Shown here: positions 25,165 through 32,543 of the stretch, one piece after another
Layout: each line of letters begins with the position of its first letter
Numbering within the stretch: position 1 is the stretch's first letter
Source: Acidimicrobiales bacterium
Lineage (GTDB): Bacteria; Actinomycetota; Acidimicrobiia; Acidimicrobiales; Iamiaceae
Reading direction: 5' to 3'
Assembly (NCBI GenBank): GCA_025463365.1
Contig: JAOBWM010000062.1
Coordinates: 1-44,091, forward strand
Length of the DNA: 44,091 nucleotides
The notes under the pieces: generated by a model
The model's database searches: none
Told to the model about the DNA's origin: nothing
Seen by the model: only the letters and a program-made list of their open reading frames with translations
Position numbers and translations under genes: made by a program

Positions 25165-25258
25165 TCACCGTGCCAGCCTCCGTCCCGACCCCGGCCCGGC
25201 ACGAGGAACAGGCCGTCGTACCCCTCTCGCTCCCGCCGAAGATGCCGATAGAGGATCC

Positions 25259-26104
25259 ATGATCGACCGGCGCGCCCTCCCAGGCACCATCGCCGGCGTC
25301 GTTGGACTCATCCTCGCGTTCGCAGCCATGGCCACCCAGGAGCGATCGCTGTTGTTCCTCGCCGCCGTGTGCACCGTGACCTCGGGTGTGCTCGTGCTCA
25401 CCGCTCCGGACGTCCCGTTGCGCTACCGGGACCGCAAGATCCGCCACGACGAGGCCGCGCGCCTCGCCCGCGAGAACGACCAGATGGCCGCTCGCGCCGC
25501 CCGCTTCGAGGCGGAGGCCATCGCCGCTCGTGAACAGCTCGCCACCACGATGCTCACCGAGTCGCCCCGCGACGACTCCGAGGTCGACGTGCGGTCGCTC
25601 ACCGGCGCCGCCACGACCGCCCAATCACTCGACCTGATCACCGACGTCGCGTCAGGCGTCTTCAACCAGGTCTTCTTCGATGCCTCCCTCGCCAAGCGGA
25701 TCTCGGCAGCCCGTCGGGGCCTGCGCCCGCTGACGGTGGCCCTGCTCGAGGCCGTCACCAACCTCGGCGAGCCCGACGAGGGCATGGCCGACCCGAAGCC
25801 GGTGGCCGAGATCCTCACCGAGACGTTGCGGGAGGCCGACACGGTTGCCCGCACGGATGATGGCGTCTTCGCCGTCCTCCTCGAGGACACGCCGGAGAAC
25901 GGTGCCATCTGGACCCTCGAACGCGTCCGCCGCCGCATCAGCGAGGACATCCCCGGCACCACCGTGCGCGCCGGCATGAGCTGCTACCCCGCCTACGCGT
26001 TCGACGCCGGCCAGATCGTCGAGCAGGCCTCCGAGGCCCTCATGGCCGCCCGCGAGTGGCGCCAGGACCGCATCGAGGTCACCACCGCCACCCCCGACGA
26101 TTGA
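25259..26104 (+). CDS. Membrane protein with degenerate GGDEF domain
   Basis: A 281-residue protein. Two membrane helices lie at about 8-24 and 31-49, followed by a coiled coil at about 58-98, then a GGDEF-type fold from about 125: FNQVFFDASLAKRISAARRGLRPLTVALLEA. The place of the catalytic GGDEF motif reads TDDGVFAVLLED (199-210), so the two active-site glycines are lost, and diguanylate cyclase activity is unlikely. The I-site RxxD is not clearly present. It may bind c-di-GMP or another nucleotide or be a scaffold. ATG 25259 is preceded by GAGGATCC. It follows meaA by 94 bases and may be co-transcribed with it. Confidence 0.75.
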   Translation: MIDRRALPGTIAGVVGLILAFAAMATQERSLLFLAAVCTVTSGVLVLTAPDVPLRYRDRKIRHDEAARLARENDQMAARAARFEAEAIAAREQLATTMLTESPRDDSEVDVRSLTGAATTAQSLDLITDVASGVFNQVFFDASLAKRISAARRGLRPLTVALLEAVTNLGEPDEGMADPKPVAEILTETLREADTVARTDDGVFAVLLEDTPENGAIWTLERVRRRISEDIPGTTVRAGMSCYPAYAFDAGQIVEQASEALMAAREWRQDRIEVTTATPDD

Positions 26105-26131
26105 CGATCGACGTCTGAGGACGACGACGAG

Positions 26132-26164
26132 CGGCGGCCTCGCCCCGTCGGCGGCCTCGCCCCG
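26132..26164. repeat. 16-bp direct repeat, two copies
   Basis: CGGCGGCCTCGCCCCG occurs twice with one base between (26132-26147 and 26149-26164), in the gap between the convergent degenerate-GGDEF and CoA-transferase genes. It is a simple short duplication and I assign it no function. Confidence 0.7.
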
Positions 26165-26216
26165 GTCGCTCGGAGGCGAAGCGAGTCAGATCACGCCGAG
26201 CGTGTCGGCAACCGCA

Positions 26217-27374
26217 TTAGGACGTCGCCGGTTTGTCGATCTCGCCACGGATGGCGTCGGCGTCGGCGTCGATGGGACGACCGGCGAACCTCAGGCGGCC
26301 GGGGGTCTTGCTGAGGTGGGCCACAAGGCCCTGCATGGGGGTGCCGTCGAGCGTGGGGATCGCTTGGCGCGCGGCCATGTGCGGGTCGGCGGCGAGGCCG
26401 GCCATGTCGTAGACGGGGGCGGCGGCGGCGTGGGCGGCCTCGAAGGTGGCCAGCACGTCGGACAGCGGGCGGGCGGCGCACCAGGCCGACATGGCGGCGT
26501 CGATCTCCTCGCGATGCTCGACCCGGCCGGCGAACCCGGCGAACCGTGAGTCGTCGCCGAGGCCCAGGAGCTCCATCACCCGCACCGCGACCGACTCCGC
26601 GCTGGTGGAGATGGCAACCCACTCGCCGTCGGAGCATCGGTAGGTCCCGCGGGGTACCGAGTACGGGATGCCGGAGCCGAGGCGGACCTGCTGCTCGCCG
26701 GTCACCTGGAAGACGCTCATCAACGGGCCCATGAGCTGGAACAACGACTCCAACAGGTTCACGTCGACCACCTGGCCGACGCCCGAGTGCAGGGCGACCA
26801 TGGTCGCGAAGGCCGCCACCAGGGCAGTGACCTCGTCGGTCAGGGCGATCGGTGGCAGCAGCGGCGCGCCGTCCGGTTCGCCGTTGATCGACGCGAAGCC
26901 CGACATGGCCTCGGCGAGGGTGGCGAAGCCGGGGCGGCCGGCATAGGGGCCGTCCTGGCCGAAGCCGGTGACCCGGGTGACGACGAGGCGCGGGTTGGCG
27001 GCGATGAGGTCGTCGGGCGCCAGGCCGAGCCGTTCGAGGGTGCCGGGCCGGAAGTTCTCCACGAGCACGTCGGCGGAGGCGACGAGCCGGCGGCAGACGT
27101 CGAGATCGTCGGGGTCCTTGAGGTCGAGGGCGATCGTGCGCTTGTTGCGGCCCGCGAGCTTCCACCAGAACGTGACGTCGTCTCGCGGGTCGGTCCAGCC
27201 CATGGCCCGGGTGGTGTCGCCACTCCCGGGCCGCTCGACCTTGATGACGTCGGCCCCGAAGTCGCCCAGGTAGCGGGCGCACCCCGGGCCGGCCACCACC
27301 GTCGCCAGGTCGATCACCCGCACGTCGTGCAACGGCCCGTCCGCCGGACCGGGGGCGCCCGGTGCGGCCGTCAC
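26217..27374 (-). CDS. CaiB/BaiF family CoA-transferase
   Basis: A 385-residue family III CoA-transferase. It has HDVRVIDLATVVAGPGCARYLGDFGADVIKVE at the start, with the DRRT-like DALDLKDP replaced by ALDLKDPDD, VLVENFRPG in the middle with the nucleophile-bearing loop, GFGQDGPYAGRPGF, and TYRCSDGEWVAIST plus RQAIPTLDG in the C-terminal part. Such enzymes move CoA between carboxylic acids, for example in carnitine, formyl, phenylpropionyl, bile-acid or sterol side-chain degradation. The substrate is not evident. GTG 27374 is chosen since GGGGGAGGGG sits right before it; a longer frame would run into the repeat pair at 27390-27517. Confidence 0.9.
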   Translation of the reverse strand: MTAAPGAPGPADGPLHDVRVIDLATVVAGPGCARYLGDFGADVIKVERPGSGDTTRAMGWTDPRDDVTFWWKLAGRNKRTIALDLKDPDDLDVCRRLVASADVLVENFRPGTLERLGLAPDDLIAANPRLVVTRVTGFGQDGPYAGRPGFATLAEAMSGFASINGEPDGAPLLPPIALTDEVTALVAAFATMVALHSGVGQVVDVNLLESLFQLMGPLMSVFQVTGEQQVRLGSGIPYSVPRGTYRCSDGEWVAISTSAESVAVRVMELLGLGDDSRFAGFAGRVEHREEIDAAMSAWCAARPLSDVLATFEAAHAAAAPVYDMAGLAADPHMAARQAIPTLDGTPMQGLVAHLSKTPGRLRFAGRPIDADADAIRGEIDKPATS

Positions 27375-27389
27375 GGCCCCTCCCCCGCT

Positions 27390-27517
27390 GGATTCGTGGC
27401 GATGATGAACCCACCGGGTCGACGATCGACACAAATCGAGGTGGGACCCGGCTCGGCCATCGGATTCCTGTCGATGATGAACCCACCCGGTCGACGATCG
27501 ACACAAATCGAAGTGGG
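27390..27517. repeat. Pair of 56-bp direct repeats
   Basis: Copy 1 is 27390-27445, copy 2 is 27462-27517, with a 72-bp period; 52 of 56 bases are the same. Each copy contains GTCGACGATCGAC, and read on the minus strand GTCGA-TCG-TCGAC, a small dyad, and CCCACC with GGTGGG about 24 bases apart. The pair fills the gap between the DinB-fold gene stop and the CoA-transferase start on the minus strand. It could be a regulatory tandem site, a dispersed genomic repeat or RNA structure in the leader. Confidence 0.85.
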
Positions 27518-27543
27518 CGGGGGGCCGTTGGGGGGCGAGCCCA

Positions 27544-28173
27544 TCAGGCGAGGACGTTGGCGAAGGGGAGGGACGCGGGGCGGCCGGTGAGGAGGCGGAG
27601 GATGCCGCCGATGTCGTCGGCCACGGCCAGGTCGAGCAGCACGGTCAGGGCGACGCGGGCGGCGACCGGTGGCGGCGGGGTCGGAAGGTCGATGGCCGCC
27701 GACAGGTCGAGTCCGTGGATCACGAGCTCGACCACGCGGGTGGCAAGGTACTGGTCGAGCAGCATCTCGCCCACGAACGTGTGGACCGGTGCATCCGACG
27801 GGAGGCCTTCCACCAGGCGCTCGGCCGTCTCGGCCAGCGCGTCGGTCGCCGCGAGCCAGTCCTCCCGCTCGGTGGCCTCCTGCTTGGCGCGGTTGGCGAT
27901 GTGCACGTGGGGGGTCTGCTCGGCGAGCACCGTGCGGAAGTAGCCAGCAGCCGAATACAAGATGGTGGGGTCCTTGACGTCGCCGGCCGTGTAGTCGATC
28001 ACCGTCTTGTAGGCCCGATCGGTGTGGGCGACGAGCTCCCGCACCGACCACTCGCCGAGCGCGGCCTGGTCCCAACGCTCGTCGTCGATGGCCCCGACGA
28101 TCGAGCGCCACCACCGACTGGCATCGCGGAAGGCCGTGGTGGTGTCGTGCGGGTCGAAGATGTGGTCGGGCAT
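27544..28173 (-). CDS. DinB/mycothiol-dependent maleylpyruvate isomerase-fold protein
   Basis: A 209-residue helical-bundle protein of the maleylpyruvate isomerase N-terminal/DinB superfamily. Landmarks are WSVRELVAHTDRAYKTV (first His), TILYSAAGYFR, EREDWLAATDALAETAERLVEGLP and VVELVIHGLDLSAAI (third His), matching the metal triad positions of the family. In actinobacteria many use mycothiol as co-substrate. The substrate is unknown. ATG 28173 gives the first helix; the ribosome-binding site is weak. It is on the same strand as the CoA-transferase downstream, with the 56-bp repeat pair between. Confidence 0.8.
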   Translation of the reverse strand: MPDHIFDPHDTTTAFRDASRWWRSIVGAIDDERWDQAALGEWSVRELVAHTDRAYKTVIDYTAGDVKDPTILYSAAGYFRTVLAEQTPHVHIANRAKQEATEREDWLAATDALAETAERLVEGLPSDAPVHTFVGEMLLDQYLATRVVELVIHGLDLSAAIDLPTPPPPVAARVALTVLLDLAVADDIGGILRLLTGRPASLPFANVLA

Positions 28174-28202
28174 GGCGGTCGGGCCGATCTCGGGTTCGGG
28201 CG

Positions 28203-28240
28203 CAGGCAGCGGGCAGCGGGCAGCGGCAGGCAGGGCAGCA
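28203..28240. repeat. GCAGCGG-type short tandem repeat
   Basis: CAGGCAGCGGGCAGCGGGCAGCGG and further GGCAGG steps form a run of 6-7-base units in the gap before the DinB-fold gene. It is slippage-prone DNA; no coding or regulatory meaning is evident. Confidence 0.7.
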
Positions 28241-28264
28241 GTGTGGGTGAGGGCCGACCGGTGG

Positions 28265-29362
28265 CTACGCCGACGCGTGGACGGGGATGAGGAAGCAGCG
28301 GTCGACGAGGGAGCCGAACGCGTAGTCGTGGTAGAGCCCGGCATACATGTGGCGGGTCTGCTCCGTCCAGGCGAGCGCCTCGGGCGAGGAGATGCGGTGG
28401 ACGATCTGCAAGATCCCACCCTCGTGCACGCGGTACTCGGCCCAGGCGCCGGGGTAGTCCTTCACGCACGCCACCTCCACCCAGGGCACATCGCCGGTGG
28501 GGGCGAACCGGCGCACGCGGTTCCGGTGGGTGTGGCCCGCGAAGTACCCACGGAGGGCGGGCCGTCGGGCGACGGTGGCCACCAGTGCGGCCGACGCGTC
28601 GAGGTCGATCCCGAAGGTGCGGTCCGCCTTCTCCCGTGAGCCGGGGTCGCCGAGGTGGTGGTGGCCGAAGACCAGCACCGGCCGGTCGGCCCGCGCGCCG
28701 AGCTCGTCGAGCCAGGCGAGTTGGTCGGCGGTGACGGTGCCGGCGGTCGCCCCGTCCACGGACGTGTCGATGACCGCGAGGGTCACGCCGGCCAGCACGA
28801 CCTCCTGGTGCGGGTCGGACGCGAACCCGGCGTGGTTGTACGACTCGTGGTTGCCGCGCACGACGGTGAGGCGATCACCGAACGGCGGCTCGTAGGCCGC
28901 GAGGAACGCGTCGTACTCGGCCTGCCTGCCGTTCGAGGTCAGGTCGCCCTTGACGACGACCGCGTCGAACGGGGCTCGGGCGATCTCGGCGATGGCGGCC
29001 CGGTTCATGACCTCGGGGTACGGCTCGGCCCCCGGCGGCGAACGGAACGTCGGTCCGATGTCGGAGCCGTCGATGACGCCGCACTCGACCTCACCGAAGT
29101 GCACGTCGTTGACGGTGGCGAAGGTGGCGACCAGCTCGCCCGGCTCGGCCAGCGTGCGGAACGAGAACCCCTCGATGTCGTGGTCGGTGTCGGGCGCCAG
29201 GCCGTCGTAGCGCCGGACCTCGTGGCCCTCGTGGACGACCGCGAACCGCGACCCGACCGTGGTCAGCTCCGGCGGCGAGGGCGCGGTGACCACGGCCTCC
29301 ACCCAGTCGTCGTTCGGGTCCGATGGCGGTCGATCCCCAGGCTGGGCCGGCACTGCTGTCAC
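28265..29362 (-). CDS. Calcineurin-like metallophosphoesterase
   Basis: A 365-residue metallophosphoesterase. The dimetal motifs occur in order: TVNDVHFG (Asp-x-His), VVVKGDLTSNG, VVRGNHES, LVFGHHHLGD and YFAGHTHRNR. Typical substrates are phosphodiesters such as cyclic nucleotides or glycerophosphodiesters; no specificity can be read. The first about 90 residues before the domain hold an additional strand-rich segment (TVGSRFAVVHEGHEV, DIEGFSFRTL) that may be a small beta sandwich. I chose GTG 29360-29362; the longer frame is antisense to the divergent nucleotidyltransferase gene. No signal peptide is seen, so it is probably cytoplasmic. Confidence 0.88.
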   Translation of the reverse strand: MTAVPAQPGDRPPSDPNDDWVEAVVTAPSPPELTTVGSRFAVVHEGHEVRRYDGLAPDTDHDIEGFSFRTLAEPGELVATFATVNDVHFGEVECGVIDGSDIGPTFRSPPGAEPYPEVMNRAAIAEIARAPFDAVVVKGDLTSNGRQAEYDAFLAAYEPPFGDRLTVVRGNHESYNHAGFASDPHQEVVLAGVTLAVIDTSVDGATAGTVTADQLAWLDELGARADRPVLVFGHHHLGDPGSREKADRTFGIDLDASAALVATVARRPALRGYFAGHTHRNRVRRFAPTGDVPWVEVACVKDYPGAWAEYRVHEGGILQIVHRISSPEALAWTEQTRHMYAGLYHDYAFGSLVDRCFLIPVHASA

Positions 29363-29417
29363 CCGGTCGACCCTAGCGACGCGCCCGGTACGGCTCCGCG
29401 CCCGGACGACGAGACGG

Positions 29418-30110
29418 TTGCCCAAGGCCGGCTGGTTCCCCGACGACGACCTGCCACCTCGGCTTCCCGACGATCCCCCTGACGAACCGCCGTCGGTCCC
29501 CTGGGGCACGCCTCCGGAGGAACGTTCACAGGCCATCCACCTTGCCCTCGCCGTCGTCACGCACGGACTCCTGCGCGACCGTGGCCTCGATCACGCCTTC
29601 GGTGGTGCGCTGGCGCTCAACCTCTATGCCGACCCCCGATCCACCCTGGATGTCGACGTCAACGTCTTTGCGCCCTGGGACTGCCGCGCCGCGGTCATCT
29701 CGATGTTCGAGGCGATCGGGTACCGGCCCGAGGAACCAGCGAGCGATGCGCCGCCGGTGGCCGGCTTCCGCCTGATCGATCCGGCGAGCCCCGTCCTGCT
29801 CGACCTGTTCTTCGCACTCGACGACCGCTACGAGCACTACGAGCCGATCCGCGAGCGCCGCGTCTGGTTTCCGTTCGGCCCGCAGGGCGAAGAGCTGCCC
29901 TTCTTGTCCGCCGAGGACATCGCCCTCTTCAAGCTGTCGTTCAACCGCGACAAGGACTGGGTGGACATCCGAAGGATGATCCAGGCGGGACCGGCCCTCG
30001 ACGCCGACTACATCGAGGAGATGCTGGTTGCGCTCCGCGGTCCGAGCATGTTCCCGCGTGTCACACGCCTACGGGCGATGGTGAAGGCGGGCGGTGCCGA
30101 GCTGCGCTGA
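29418..30110 (+). CDS. AbiEii-like nucleotidyltransferase-fold protein
   Basis: About 230 residues with an uncertain start. The core HAFGGALALNLYADPRSTLDVDVNVFA is the GG-x-ALxxY-x-RxTxDIDV pattern of AbiEii/DUF6036-type nucleotidyltransferase folds, with two acidic residues at the metal site. ISMFEAIGY and PVLLDLFFALD follow, then FLSAEDIALFKLSFNRDKDWVDIRRMI, the usual helical end. AbiEii proteins are known as toxins that pyrophosphorylate tRNA or as phage-defence parts, but no AbiEi-type antitoxin gene is adjacent, so function is open. I list TTG 29418 as the start since it avoids the divergent metallophosphoesterase gene; a clear ATG is absent before the conserved core. Confidence 0.7.
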   Translation: MPKAGWFPDDDLPPRLPDDPPDEPPSVPWGTPPEERSQAIHLALAVVTHGLLRDRGLDHAFGGALALNLYADPRSTLDVDVNVFAPWDCRAAVISMFEAIGYRPEEPASDAPPVAGFRLIDPASPVLLDLFFALDDRYEHYEPIRERRVWFPFGPQGEELPFLSAEDIALFKLSFNRDKDWVDIRRMIQAGPALDADYIEEMLVALRGPSMFPRVTRLRAMVKAGGAELR

Positions 30111-30142
30111 TCCGCCGAGGTCAGGGTCCGCCGAGGTCAGGG
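30111..30142. repeat. Perfect 16-bp tandem duplication over a stop codon
   Basis: TCCGCCGAGGTCAGGG occurs twice in direct succession (30111-30126, 30127-30142). The second copy carries the stop codon of the epsilon-subunit gene (minus strand, 30137-30139). The first copy has an equivalent stop. It lies just after the stop of the plus-strand nucleotidyltransferase gene. Confidence 0.85.
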
Positions 30143-30316
30143 GCGGTTGCGGCGCTGGGGGATGGGCCTGGACCACCAGCGGCCCGACCAGCGCCAACGC
30201 GGCGCATCGGTGTCGAGGGCGACCGCGCCGGCCCGGGGCCAGGCGACCTCGACCGCCGCCACGATGGCGGCGACCTCCTCGTCGGAGGGCTCCGGGGTGA
30301 TCTGCACGTCGGCCAT
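30137..30316 (-). CDS. Acyl-CoA carboxylase epsilon subunit
   Basis: A 59-residue protein that matches actinobacterial AccE/PccE-like epsilon subunits: an N-terminal VQITPEPSDEEVAAIVAAVE helix and a C-terminal Trp/Arg-rich PRWRWSGRWWSRP segment. These small subunits stabilise and stimulate the alpha-beta carboxylase complex. It begins 11 bases after the beta-subunit gene on the same strand, so the two are surely co-transcribed. Its last bases overlap a 16-bp tandem duplication. The biotin-carrying alpha subunit gene is not in the window. Confidence 0.88.
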   Translation of the reverse strand: MADVQITPEPSDEEVAAIVAAVEVAWPRAGAVALDTDAPRWRWSGRWWSRPIPQRRNRP

Positions 30317-30327
30317 GAGAGGTGCCG

Positions 30328-31878
30328 CTAGAGCGGCATGTTCCCGTGCTTGCGCGGCGGGAGCTCTTCCTTCTTGGACTCGAGCATCTTCAGCCCGGCG
30401 ATGAGCTTGAGGCGGGTCTCCGACGGGTCGATCACGTCGTCGACGTAGCCCCGCTCGGCGGCGACGTACGGGTTCAGCCACTTCTCCGCGTAGTCGTCGA
30501 TCAGCTCGGCCTTCTTGGCGTCCTTGTCCTCGGCCGCCGCGATCTCGGGGCGGTTGAGGATCTCGACCGCGCCCGAGGCGCCCATCACCGCGAGCTCAGC
30601 CGACGGCCACGCATACGCGAGGTCGGCGCCGATCGACTTCGAGTTCATCACCACGTAGGCGCCGCCGTAGGCCTTGCGGGTGATGATCTGGATGCGGGGC
30701 ACGGTGGCCTCGCAATAGGCGTACAGCAGCTTGGCGCCGTGGCGGATGATGCCGTTGTACTCCTGGTCGACGCCGGGCAGGAACCCCGGCACGTCGACGA
30801 AGGTGACCAGCGGGATGTTGAACGAGTCGCAGGTGCGCACGAAGCGCGCCGCCTTCTCGGAGGCCTCGATGTCGAGCACGCCGGCGTAAGCCATCGGCTG
30901 GTTGCCGACGATGCCGACCGATTGGCCGCCGAGCCGGACGAACCCGCACACGATGTTGGTGGCCCACCGCGGGAAGTATTCGAAGAACTCGTTGTCGTCG
31001 GCGACCGCCTCGATCACCGTGCGCATGTCGTAGGGCACGTTGGCGCTGTCGGGCATGAGGTCGATGAGCTCGGGCGTGAGGCGATCGTGGGGATCGCCGG
31101 CGTCGAGGTCGGGGGCCGTCTCGAGGTTGTTCGACGGGAGGAACGAGAGCAGGAAGCGGACGTCGTCGAGGACGGCCTTGTCATCGGGAGCCGTGAAGGT
31201 GGCGATGCCCGACTTGGAGGCATGGGTCTGGGCGCCGCCGAGCTCCTGCTGGGTGACGTCCTCGCCGGTCACCGTCTTCACCACGTCCGGGCCGGTGATG
31301 AACATGTACGAGGTGTCCTCGACCATGAAGATGAAGTCGGTCATGGCCGGGCTGTAGACCGCACCACCGGCGCAGGGGCCCATGATCACGCTGATCTGGG
31401 GCGTCACGCCCGACGCCTTCACGTTGCGGTAGAAGATCCCGCCGTAGGAGGCCAGGCTGACCGGGCCCTCCTGGATGCGAGCACCGGCGCCGTCGTTGAG
31501 GCCGATCAGCGGCGCGCCCACCTTCAGCGACATGTCCATGAGCTTGTGGATCTTCTCGGCAAAGACCTCGCCGAGGGCCCCGCCGAACAGCGTGAAGTCC
31601 TGCGAGAAGACGAACACCTTGCGGCCGTCGACGGTGCCCCACCCGGTGATGACACCGTCGGTGTACGGGCGCTCGGCGATGTCGGGGTTGCGGTGGCGAA
31701 CCAGCATGTCGAGCTCGTGGAAGGAGCCTTCGTCCAAGAAGTACTCGATGCGCTCGCGGGCGAGCATCTTTCCCCGGTCGTGCTGGCGCTTGATCGAGCG
31801 CTCCGACCCTGGTTGGCGAGCCAGTTCCTTGCGGGCGAGCAGGTCATCGAGGCGCTCGCGGATGGGATGCTCGGGCAT
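30328..31878 (-). CDS. pccB: Acyl-CoA (propionyl-CoA type) carboxylase beta subunit
   Basis: A 516-residue carboxyltransferase. It has the beginning RQHDRGKMLARERIEYFLDEGSF, the oxyanion-hole segments GAGARIQEG and MGPCAGGAVYSPAMTDF, and in the C-terminal half DVPGFLPGVDQEYNGIIRHGAKLLYAY and KAYGGAYVVM, as in PccB/AccD5-type subunits. It transfers CO2 from biotin to propionyl-CoA or acetyl-CoA, giving methylmalonyl- or malonyl-CoA. Length is as expected. ATG 31878. It forms an operon with the epsilon subunit downstream. Whether acetyl- or propionyl-CoA is preferred cannot be settled by eye. Confidence 0.93.
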   Translation of the reverse strand: MPEHPIRERLDDLLARKELARQPGSERSIKRQHDRGKMLARERIEYFLDEGSFHELDMLVRHRNPDIAERPYTDGVITGWGTVDGRKVFVFSQDFTLFGGALGEVFAEKIHKLMDMSLKVGAPLIGLNDGAGARIQEGPVSLASYGGIFYRNVKASGVTPQISVIMGPCAGGAVYSPAMTDFIFMVEDTSYMFITGPDVVKTVTGEDVTQQELGGAQTHASKSGIATFTAPDDKAVLDDVRFLLSFLPSNNLETAPDLDAGDPHDRLTPELIDLMPDSANVPYDMRTVIEAVADDNEFFEYFPRWATNIVCGFVRLGGQSVGIVGNQPMAYAGVLDIEASEKAARFVRTCDSFNIPLVTFVDVPGFLPGVDQEYNGIIRHGAKLLYAYCEATVPRIQIITRKAYGGAYVVMNSKSIGADLAYAWPSAELAVMGASGAVEILNRPEIAAAEDKDAKKAELIDDYAEKWLNPYVAAERGYVDDVIDPSETRLKLIAGLKMLESKKEELPPRKHGNMPL

Positions 31879-31994
31879 GCCCCGAACCTAGGCGCGCCCG
31901 GTTTGGGCAGCCCAACCGCCGCACCGACCAGGTCGGTCGGACGCGTGACGATCCGCCGAGCACGGCGCTCGCTGATCGGGCAGGGTGTCGGGCC

Positions 31995-32543
31995 ATGACC
32001 ACACCGCGCATCGAGCCGCTGCCGGCGGACGCCAGGGATCCGAGGACCGAGGAGCTGCTGCGCTTGCTGCGGTTCGACCCCGACGGCGAGGACATGAACC
32101 TGTTCACGACGATCGCCCACCACCCGCGCCTGTTGAAGCGGTGGACGGCGTTCGGCGGCACCCTCCTGGCGGGCGGCGACCTCCCGCCCCGCGACCGCGA
32201 GGTGCTGATCCTGCGGACCGCGGCCAACTGCGGGGCCGACTACGAGTGGGGCCACCACCTCGTGATCGGTCGGGTCGCCGGCCTGGCTGACGCCGAGATG
32301 CGGGCGCTGGCAGGGACCGATGCCGAGGCCGCCGAGGTCGACCGGGTGCTGGTCGCCGCGGCCGACGAGCTGCACACCGAGAACGTGATCAGCGATCCCA
32401 CCTGGGCCGAGCTGGCCGATCGCTACACCAAGGCCCAGCTCATCGAGGTGTGCATGGTCGTCGGCCAGTACCACCTGGTGGCCTTCACCCTCCGATCGCT
32501 GGGCATCCAACCCGAGCCCGGCGTCGAAGGGATCCCACGATGA
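31995..32543 (+). CDS. Carboxymuconolactone decarboxylase-like (AhpD-fold) protein
   Basis: A 182-residue AhpD/CMD-fold protein: LPPRDREVLILRTAANCGADYEWGHHLVIGRVAGLADAEM is the conserved core, with a Glu-His pair (EWGHH) in the place of the CxxC of AhpD. This means it is probably not a peroxiredoxin reductase but a small-molecule CMD-like enzyme, typical of those beside oxidoreductases in steroid or aromatic degradation. The N-terminal ARDPRTEELLRLLRF and late LIEVCMVVGQYHLVA fit the family. Its stop TGA overlaps the ATG of the SDR gene, so the two are coupled and may act in one pathway. Confidence 0.85.
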   Translation: MTTPRIEPLPADARDPRTEELLRLLRFDPDGEDMNLFTTIAHHPRLLKRWTAFGGTLLAGGDLPPRDREVLILRTAANCGADYEWGHHLVIGRVAGLADAEMRALAGTDAEAAEVDRVLVAAADELHTENVISDPTWAELADRYTKAQLIEVCMVVGQYHLVAFTLRSLGIQPEPGVEGIPR

